Source: Bdellovibrionales bacterium GWA1_52_35 (lineage in GTDB: Bacteria; Bdellovibrionota; UBA1018). From it: DNA of 64,000 bases. Made by a program: the position numbers and the translations under genes. Of the stretch, positions 59,041-64,000 are shown in pieces. The notes below the pieces were generated by a model. That model was not told where the DNA came from and did not search any database. It worked only from the letters and a program-made list of their open reading frames with translations. The first letter of the stretch is position 1, and each line of letters begins with the position of its first letter. Location: contig MEPO01000032.1 in the NCBI GenBank assembly GCA_001769805.1, positions 164,915 through 228,914 of the forward strand, written 5' to 3'.

Positions 59041-59893
59041 GTTCCACCTCCTTAGAATTGACCCATTTCGCTTCCTTGGAATGGGGATGATGGTCGATCA
59101 GGTCACGAACCCAGTACTGCGCCTTCATCTGTTTGCCTTGCCGTGAAGCCGTCAACGCTTTCCAAAGCCGAGCCTGAGCCTGGAATTTCAGAATCTCCGG
59201 CGTTTCAGGGGTTTTGAGGACGTATTCAAAATATTGATCCGCAAGCTCATAGTTATCCAGACGGTACCAGGCGATACCGGTTGTCAGCCAGTGCGGCGCG
59301 GTCTTGTAAGTGCTGACGTCTTCGAGTCCTGTCAGGAAAGTGAAAATGACCGCAGCTTTTTCGTCTTCGCGCGTTTTGAAATACGAAATCCCGAGCGTGT
59401 AAAGCTGCGAGGGCAGCAAATTGCTCGGAGGCGAATAATTAATGGAGGCCAGGTTTCGGCCGACGCGGCTGCCAGTCTCTTTGGAAAGTTTCATTTGCAG
59501 CTTTTCAGTCTGTTCCGCCGCTTTTTCGGAACGACAGCTGTAACGCGAAGTTTCAAGCTTCACTTTCAAATGCGCATTCTCCAAACTGAGGCGACGATTC
59601 TGCTCTTCGGCCCGACGGAGCGCATTCATCTTATCCTGCACACTGACAAAAGCCTGCCCGTAGGTATCCACCAGATCCGAGACGCTGAGCCACTCACCGA
59701 TGCGAGCCCAGAGCTTCTTTGTTTCCGCAGGAGCTACTGCGGCGTGTGTCTCAGTTTTGGCCTGAGTGGCAGGCGCAGAGTGACCACGCGTGGTATAGAA
59801 GCCAGTGCCAATCGCAATAGCCGCGACACCTGCTATCCCCAGCAGCTTTGTCCGATTTAGCGACGTTAATAAATCCAATAGTCTGCGGTCCAT
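58997..59893 (-). CDS. Membrane-anchored coiled-coil/TPR protein
   Basis: 298 residues: N-terminal anchor (about 17-33, LLGIAGVAAIAIGTGFY), an Ala/Thr-rich stalk, a coiled coil (about 88-140, RAEEQNRRLSLENAHLKVKL) and TPR-like helices (about 160-280, LYTLGISYFKTREDEKAAVI, YRLDNYELADQYFEYVL). Probably a periplasmic scaffold. It overlaps the FecR gene by 44 bases, suggesting a shared function. Confidence 0.78.
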   Translation of the reverse strand: MDRRLLDLLTSLNRTKLLGIAGVAAIAIGTGFYTTRGHSAPATQAKTETHAAVAPAETKKLWARIGEWLSVSDLVDTYGQAFVSVQDKMNALRRAEEQNRRLSLENAHLKVKLETSRYSCRSEKAAEQTEKLQMKLSKETGSRVGRNLASINYSPPSNLLPSQLYTLGISYFKTREDEKAAVIFTFLTGLEDVSTYKTAPHWLTTGIAWYRLDNYELADQYFEYVLKTPETPEILKFQAQARLWKALTASRQGKQMKAQYWVRDLIDHHPHSKEAKWVNSKEVERATASVHHSATPKE

Positions 59894-59967
59894 CTCAGAT
59901 GACTCTTCGGCCGGACGCGCTAAGATCTTGAAGTCCTTTACGGATTTTTAATATTCTTTAGTAACAA

Positions 59968-60546
59968 CTACTTACGGAAGAACGGTTTCCAGAATTTCCC
60001 GGTTTTGGCCTTGACCACCTCAGCCGGAGCGGAATCGCCCAGAAGCTTCTGCGCTTCATCAGCAGCAATCTTGCCTTCAGCGGCCGCCTTCGCAACCAAC
60101 TCGCGAGCCAGCTCTTCAGTCATTTCAGAGCTGGCAGGCTCTGGTTGTGGAGCCGCACTGGCTGCAGCACCAAGTGAAGGCTGCAATGCACGAAGCATCT
60201 GCTGGAACTCGACAGGCAGAGTCTGCTCAAAATCCGCCGCCTCTCGAGAAACATCTTTTCCGGCCATCGCTTTCTGCATCAAACCCTGAATCCTCTGCAA
60301 CTGTCCTTTGGGCAGGCGCTGCATGGCTTGCGCGACTTCCATCATTTTAGCTTGATCCATTCCCATCGCCGCCGGATCAAAACCACCGGGTGCACCGGGC
60401 ATTCCGGGTGCTCCTGCCGCAGGGGCACTCAATTTGGGCGCTGCACTGACGCCGCAACAGCGTTTGTATTTCTTGCCACTGCCACAAGGACACGGCTCGT
60501 TGCGTCCGAGAACGTTAGCTGTATTTTTTTCTGACTCTTCGCTCAT
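59968..60546 (-). CDS. SEC-C zinc-motif protein
   Basis: 192 residues from the ATG at 60546. The SEC-C motif near residues 17-32 ([17 protein letters not shown]) holds one zinc ion; in SecA this motif binds SecB. Then comes an Ala/Pro/Gly/Met-rich linker ([13 protein letters not shown]) and a helical region with Met-rich segments ([19 protein letters not shown]). It may bind the translocon, ribosome or exported chains; not known. Divergent from the PMT-type gene. Confidence 0.82.
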   Translation of the reverse strand: MSEESEKNTANVLGRNEPCPCGSGKKYKRCCGVSAAPKLSAPAAGAPGMPGAPGGFDPAAMGMDQAKMMEVAQAMQRLPKGQLQRIQGLMQKAMAGKDVSREAADFEQTLPVEFQQMLRALQPSLGAAASAAPQPEPASSEMTEELARELVAKAAAEGKIAADEAQKLLGDSAPAEVVKAKTGKFWKPFFRK

Positions 60547-60581
60547 GACTTGACCCCGATCCTTTAGAGTTTTACGCTCGC

Positions 60582-61892
60582 TTGGTGAGAGCAAAAACCA
60601 TTTTAGCCACCTGTGCAGTACTCTATTTTCTGAGCCAGGTTCTGTTTCTCGTCAACATCCAATTTCCGCGCGGCTACGACTTTGACGAATTTCATTACGT
60701 CCCGTCAGCCAAACAATTCCTTCAGATGAAGGAAAACCAGAACTGGGAACATCCTCCGCTGGGCAAGGAAATCATGGCCGCGAGCATCGCATTATGGGGC
60801 GATCGCCCGATCGGCTGGCGATTTCTGAGTACGGTCTTCGGTTCGCTGACTCTGGTCGCATTCTACCTGTGGGGCCTCGCACTTTTCAAGAGCCAGCGCG
60901 CAGCTCTGCTGGTGGCCGGGCTCACAGCAGTCAACTCGCTGCTTTACGTGCAGGCCCGGATTGGGATGCTCGATACCTTCATGTTCTGCTTCACCAGCTG
61001 GGGTCTGGCCGCTTTCACGTTCAGCTGGAATCCGGAAAACCCGGCAGCCCTCAACCGGCGTCTTTTGATTTTTACGGGACTGATGATGGGACTCGCCACT
61101 GCGACGAAGTGGTCAGCTGTGATCCCATGGATTCTCTGCCTGGGCCTGATTCTGCTCATTCGGTTACTGCAATATTGGAAGACCTCATTCGGCCCCAGGC
61201 CCTCACCCGACGACTGGTATCATGTCTCGCTTTGGAAAGGCATTCGCGTCCGCGATTTTTTGCTCTGGCTGGTTGCGCTGCCTCTTTTGGTTTATTTCAT
61301 TCCTTTCATCCCGCTGCTTTATACGGAAGGTTCCAAGAAATCTTTCTGGGATCTTTTCACAATGCAAAAAAAGATGTGGGAAGGTCAGCTTCGGGTTGTA
61401 ACGGCCCACCCCTACATGAGCACCTGGCCGGACTGGCCCCTCCTGAAAAGGCCCATTTGGTACGCCTTTGACAAGGAGGGCGAAAAAGACGCCTTCGTTC
61501 GCGGGGTGATTCTTCTTGGGAACCCTCTGATCATGTGGAGCGGAGTACTGGCCGTCCTGCTCTGTCTTCGCGACTGGATTGCGGAACGCCGCCGGGAAGC
61601 CTTCCTGATCACCGCATTTTACGCCGCGCTTTACCTCTGCTGGATCATCATCCCCCGGAAGGTTTCGTTCTATTATTATTATTACCCGGCGGGCATGACG
61701 CTGAGTCTGGCGCTGGCTTATGTTTTCCACCGAGCGGAGCGGACGAATTCGCCAAAAGCCGTGCGCAATGGGGGTCTTTTGTTCCTGCTGGCCTGTCTGG
61801 CGCTGTTCATTTATTTCTTCCCGATTTTGGCGGCGCTGAGAATCCAGGCCAACACTTTCCAGAACTGGATGTGGTTCAGGAGCTGGATTTGA
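60582..61892 (+). CDS. PMT-family (GT39) membrane glycosyltransferase
   Basis: 436 residues with nine or more hydrophobic helices. The catalytic acidic motif of protein O-mannosyltransferases, Asp-Glu in the first periplasmic loop, is seen in [18 protein letters not shown], followed by [16 protein letters not shown] with the conserved HPPLGK, and [12 protein letters not shown]. Uses lipid-linked mannose (polyprenyl phosphate) to glycosylate proteins or lipids in the periplasm. The protein is shorter than full eukaryotic PMTs, as is usual for bacterial ones. The start is TTG at 60582 or GTG at 60585. The 3' end overlaps the recombinase gene by 17 bases. Confidence 0.92.
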   Translation: MVRAKTILATCAVLYFLSQVLFLVNIQFPRGYDFDEFHYVPSAKQFLQMKENQNWEHPPLGKEIMAASIALWGDRPIGWRFLSTVFGSLTLVAFYLWGLALFKSQRAALLVAGLTAVNSLLYVQARIGMLDTFMFCFTSWGLAAFTFSWNPENPAALNRRLLIFTGLMMGLATATKWSAVIPWILCLGLILLIRLLQYWKTSFGPRPSPDDWYHVSLWKGIRVRDFLLWLVALPLLVYFIPFIPLLYTEGSKKSFWDLFTMQKKMWEGQLRVVTAHPYMSTWPDWPLLKRPIWYAFDKEGEKDAFVRGVILLGNPLIMWSGVLAVLLCLRDWIAERRREAFLITAFYAALYLCWIIIPRKVSFYYYYYPAGMTLSLALAYVFHRAERTNSPKAVRNGGLLFLLACLALFIYFFPILAALRIQANTFQNWMWFRSWI

Positions 61893-62778
61893 CGGTGTGA
61901 GCGGCAAATAAAGGTTCGTAACTGCGGAAGGCATAGGCAGTTTTCAAGCCGAGGCGTTTCTGGATTTCATCACGCTTGATTCCGTTGACATACCAATGAA
62001 CCACTGCCGAATGACGAAAGGTCCTGGGCGTGAGTTCCTCGGCTTCCTCGCTCAGTAGTCTTGAGGCATACGAACGCACCAGAAGTTCGACCCCCCGGGC
62101 AGTGATCGCTCCGCCCAGGCCGAGCGGGCCGAATTTATTAAAGCCAATGAAAAGATAATCGGTGGCATTCAAAGGCAGTTCCTGCACGGCCGCAAGCAAG
62201 TCGCGCGATACGGGAAGGGTCCTCCCCGCTTTACCGTGTAAACGCAGGGCGCAGTTACCGGAGTGCTCATCGGAACATTGCCAGTCTTCAAAGCGAATCT
62301 GCCGCAGTTCACTGACCTGACAACCGGTTTCAGCGAGGGTCCAAAGCAGGATGCGGTTTCTGCGGTCCAGTACGGTTTCGACGGGCAAAGCGCGAATGGC
62401 GCCGATCAAGACTTCAGAGGGAACGATGAAGGGAATTCTCTCCACTTTCTGAGGGGCGGCCACTTTACGATCAAGGGTTTCAGGAACTTTTTTCCGCCTG
62501 CTGAGGTAGCCCAGGAATTTTCGCACGGTATGCAGTTTGCGGCGGCGGGTATTGGTTTTGAGACCATCCTTTTTCAACCAGTTATGAAATTCTTCAATGT
62601 AGCTCTGATCCAGCTCCTCGAGTTTGACCTCTGGTCTCTTGTCATAAGAAAGCAGGAATTTTTCAAAGGCGAGCAGGTCAAAATGGTAGTTGCGGATGGT
62701 GTGCTCGGATTTAGAGGTCCCTTCGAGATACCCTTCGAAGCTCTTAAGCGCGGCTGCAAAGTTGAGGTGTTTGGACAT
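61876..62778 (-). CDS. Tyrosine-recombinase family protein with substituted catalytic residues
   Basis: 300 residues: an N-terminal SAM-like DNA-binding domain (about 6-92) and a C-terminal catalytic fold (about 118-295). Expected residues of Xer-type enzymes are Arg, Lys, His-x2-Arg, His/Trp and Tyr. Here the first arginine position is Gln154 (ETGCQVSELRQIRF), Lys183 is present (LHGKAGRTLPV), the His of the H-x2-R box is Arg252 with Arg255 kept (TPRTFRH), the late His/Trp position is Leu278, and Tyr287 (FRSYEP) remains. Three of six residues are changed, so strand exchange is doubtful. Could be a DNA-binding remnant or a diverged enzyme. Confidence 0.85.
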   Translation of the reverse strand: MSKHLNFAAALKSFEGYLEGTSKSEHTIRNYHFDLLAFEKFLLSYDKRPEVKLEELDQSYIEEFHNWLKKDGLKTNTRRRKLHTVRKFLGYLSRRKKVPETLDRKVAAPQKVERIPFIVPSEVLIGAIRALPVETVLDRRNRILLWTLAETGCQVSELRQIRFEDWQCSDEHSGNCALRLHGKAGRTLPVSRDLLAAVQELPLNATDYLFIGFNKFGPLGLGGAITARGVELLVRSYASRLLSEEAEELTPRTFRHSAVVHWYVNGIKRDEIQKRLGLKTAYAFRSYEPLFAAHTVKSSS

Positions 62779-62850
62779 AACGGAGGTGAGTCTAGCATAC
62801 CTGATGAATCTCCGCTTGCCCCTCGGTAGGAAGCCTGCGAAAATCGGAAT

Positions 62851-63732
62851 ATGCGATTTCCTCCCCTCTTAGGTTTGCCCTTATTGCTGACGATACTCAC
62901 GTCCGTAAGTACGCTCACTCACCGGGCAGCAGCCGAAGAGCCTGGAACACCGGCTCCCGAATTCGCCCTCCCTCCGCAGGTTTCGGAGCCCTACAACCCT
63001 CCTCCTCCGCCGCCGGAGCCTCCTTTTGTTCCGGATGAAGTACCCACTGCACCGGAGGGTTTGCCGGATGTCGTTGCAGAGCCAATGATCCCCCCTGCAC
63101 CGGAACTGGATACTCCTAATCCAGATTCGCCGCCTGCTCAGAGTTTTACTTCGATCGACGATTTTGATGACCCTCGAGTCCCACGCTTCACGCGTCAGCG
63201 GCCTTATCTGGCTTTCGAGTTTTCGGGGTCCCTCAGAGCATTCAAAGATCGGGGTGCTTTGGCGGGCACCCAGCCGATTCGGGCGATTACGGGATCGATT
63301 CATATCCAGCCGACGTTCACGCAGGCGATGGGCATTTTTTCCTTCGGGCCGGCCGTGTCTCTCTATCCCTTCTTGCCAAGGCTCAGTGCGACTCCGTCCG
63401 GGTTTTCGATCTGGGGGGCAGGCGGTCAGGTGCAGTACCAGGCGCGCTATTTCAGGGAGCAGATCCTGGTTCCGGTTGTGGGCTATACGGCCGAGATGAT
63501 GCAGTACAAATTCAGTGATGGTCCGAAAGGGCAGCTCACGACGAAAGGTCCCTACTTTGGTTTGTATCTTTTATTGAATGCTCTGGAGCCCCGTGCGGCC
63601 TCTGATTTCTTTGCAAACCATGGGGTGCTTCGGAGTTATCTCGTTGCGGAACTCCGCAATCTGGAAGGAACAGATGCGAATCTTACGTTAGGCGGCAGCA
63701 GCGTCTATTTTGGTTTCAGAATTGAACACTAA
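62851..63732 (+). CDS. Secreted protein with proline-rich segment and barrel-like domain
   Basis: 293 residues. Signal peptide (about 1-28, LTHRAAAEE), a proline-rich stretch (about 30-100, with YNPPPPPPEPPFVPDE), and a beta-rich C-terminal part (about 115-293) with amphipathic strands (YLAFEFSGSLRAF, FSIWGAGGQVQYQARYF) and the last residues VYFGFRIEH. Likely outer-membrane or surface associated. No family recognised. Divergent from the recombinase gene with 72 bases between. Confidence 0.78.
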   Translation: MRFPPLLGLPLLLTILTSVSTLTHRAAAEEPGTPAPEFALPPQVSEPYNPPPPPPEPPFVPDEVPTAPEGLPDVVAEPMIPPAPELDTPNPDSPPAQSFTSIDDFDDPRVPRFTRQRPYLAFEFSGSLRAFKDRGALAGTQPIRAITGSIHIQPTFTQAMGIFSFGPAVSLYPFLPRLSATPSGFSIWGAGGQVQYQARYFREQILVPVVGYTAEMMQYKFSDGPKGQLTTKGPYFGLYLLLNALEPRAASDFFANHGVLRSYLVAELRNLEGTDANLTLGGSSVYFGFRIEH

Positions 63733-63827
63733 CGCAACCAGTCAGCCGCGCTTTTAGATTATTTCCCGTTGACATCAAGCCAGTAATTGAGCAAAAACAA
63801 ATAACTCTCAAGCGTTCAGTCCTTTGT

Positions 63828-63912
63828 GCGGGGATGGTGGAATTGGTAGACACGTACGTTTGAGGGGCGTATGCCGCAAGGCGTCCGGGTTCAAGTCCCG
63901 GTCTCCGCACCA
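63828..63912 (+). tRNA. tRNA-Leu(GAG)
   Basis: Full cloverleaf of 85 bases with a long variable arm. The acceptor stem GCGGGGA pairs with TCTCCGC; D-arm region TGGTGGAATTGGTAGACACG is typical of tRNA-Leu; anticodon stem TACGT/GCGTA flanks the loop TTGAGGG with anticodon GAG; T arm GGGTTCAAGTCCC; CCA is encoded at the 3' end. Reads CUC and CUU codons. It is the nearest tRNA to the recombinase gene. Confidence 0.95.
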
Positions 63913-63964
63913 TTATGAACAAGATGGAACACAGTCCATGTTCTTGAATCTCGAACGAACAGGC

Positions 63965-63981
63965 TCCCCCAGGAGGGGGGC
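63965..63981. repeat. GC-rich hairpin downstream of the tRNA
   Basis: CTCCCCC and GGGGGG around AGGA can pair into a short stem just after the tRNA. No T-run follows, so it is not a clear terminator. It may help end or process the tRNA transcript. Confidence 0.3.
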
Positions 63982-64000
63982 AGGTTCGACTTCCCAACCA

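Noticed and set aside
61876..63912. A prophage or integrative island ending at the tRNA-Leu.
   Set aside because: There are no phage genes, no visible repeat of the tRNA end, and the recombinase lacks key residues.
63979..64000. A tRNA-3'-end-like sequence (GGTTCGAC and a terminal ACCA) at the right edge.
   Set aside because: The bases flanking the TTCGA do not form a T stem, and there is no acceptor or anticodon arm in the preceding DNA.

Overview
The window is ordinary double-membrane (Gram-negative) bacterial chromosome. The signs are RND and TonB-type proteins, about eight lipoproteins with clear lipoboxes, several predicted outer-membrane beta-barrels, periplasmic enzymes and paired two-component systems. 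The dense lipoprotein content, the degenerate HD-GYP protein and the mixture of families suggest a deltaproteobacterial-type lineage such as Bdellovibrionota/Oligoflexia, but this is inference; nothing here fixes the taxon. There is no rRNA, CRISPR array or intact insertion sequence. One tRNA-Leu(GAG) lies at the right edge.

Layout. 1-3.4 kb: the end of an unrecognised gene and an orphan RND pump. 3.4-7.0 kb: a lipoprotein and a PAS-GAF histidine kinase on the plus strand, facing a minus-strand operon (9075 down to 5546) of a secreted glycosidase, a small membrane-anchored protein, an unannotated 37-residue eight-cysteine miniprotein, ArfB and a GT2 glycosyltransferase. 9.2-24.7 kb: a surface glycan/glycolipid locus. 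Its plus arm holds a PIG-L deacetylase, GT4, an acetyltransferase-like protein, a CgeB-type glycosyltransferase fused to a sugar nucleotidyltransferase, a dual-specificity phosphatase, a zinc dehydrogenase and a Gfo/Idh oxidoreductase. Its minus arm holds two sugar epimerases, two more CgeB-type glycosyltransferases, a methyltransferase, a glycoside hydrolase and a histidine phosphatase, almost all overlapping by 1-4 bases. UDP-glucose dehydrogenase reads away from the minus arm. Together they would make nucleotide sugars, assemble and decorate a glycan, and trim it.

24.7-30.3 kb: secreted proteins, including an exported caspase-like protein with helical repeats, an exported J-domain protein and a triheme cytochrome c7. 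30.6-40.6 kb: an ABC exporter fused to DUF1854, a lytic transglycosylase, a class V aminotransferase, a TGS-uridine kinase, a membrane protein and tryptophanase. 41.3-44.9 kb: an NtrB/NtrC-like pair. 45.1-48.7 kb: a four-gene envelope module. 48.8-60.5 kb: unknowns, a degenerate HD-GYP protein, a TonB-like protein, a sigma-region-4/anti-sigma fusion, paired lipoproteins, a lipoprotein metallopeptidase, FecR/TPR proteins and a SEC-C protein. 60.6 kb to the end: a PMT-type glycosyltransferase, a tyrosine recombinase lacking catalytic residues, a barrel-like secreted protein and the tRNA.

Strongest leads: (1) the glycoside hydrolase at 17090-17971 reads as a natural circular permutant of a clan GH-A barrel; (2) the exported caspase-like/helical-repeat protein at 26444-28822, bracketed by a 39-bp direct repeat; (3) the sigma-region-4/zinc-anti-sigma fusion at 53710-54498; (4) the eight-cysteine miniprotein at 7020-7133; (5) the active-site-defective Xer-type recombinase.
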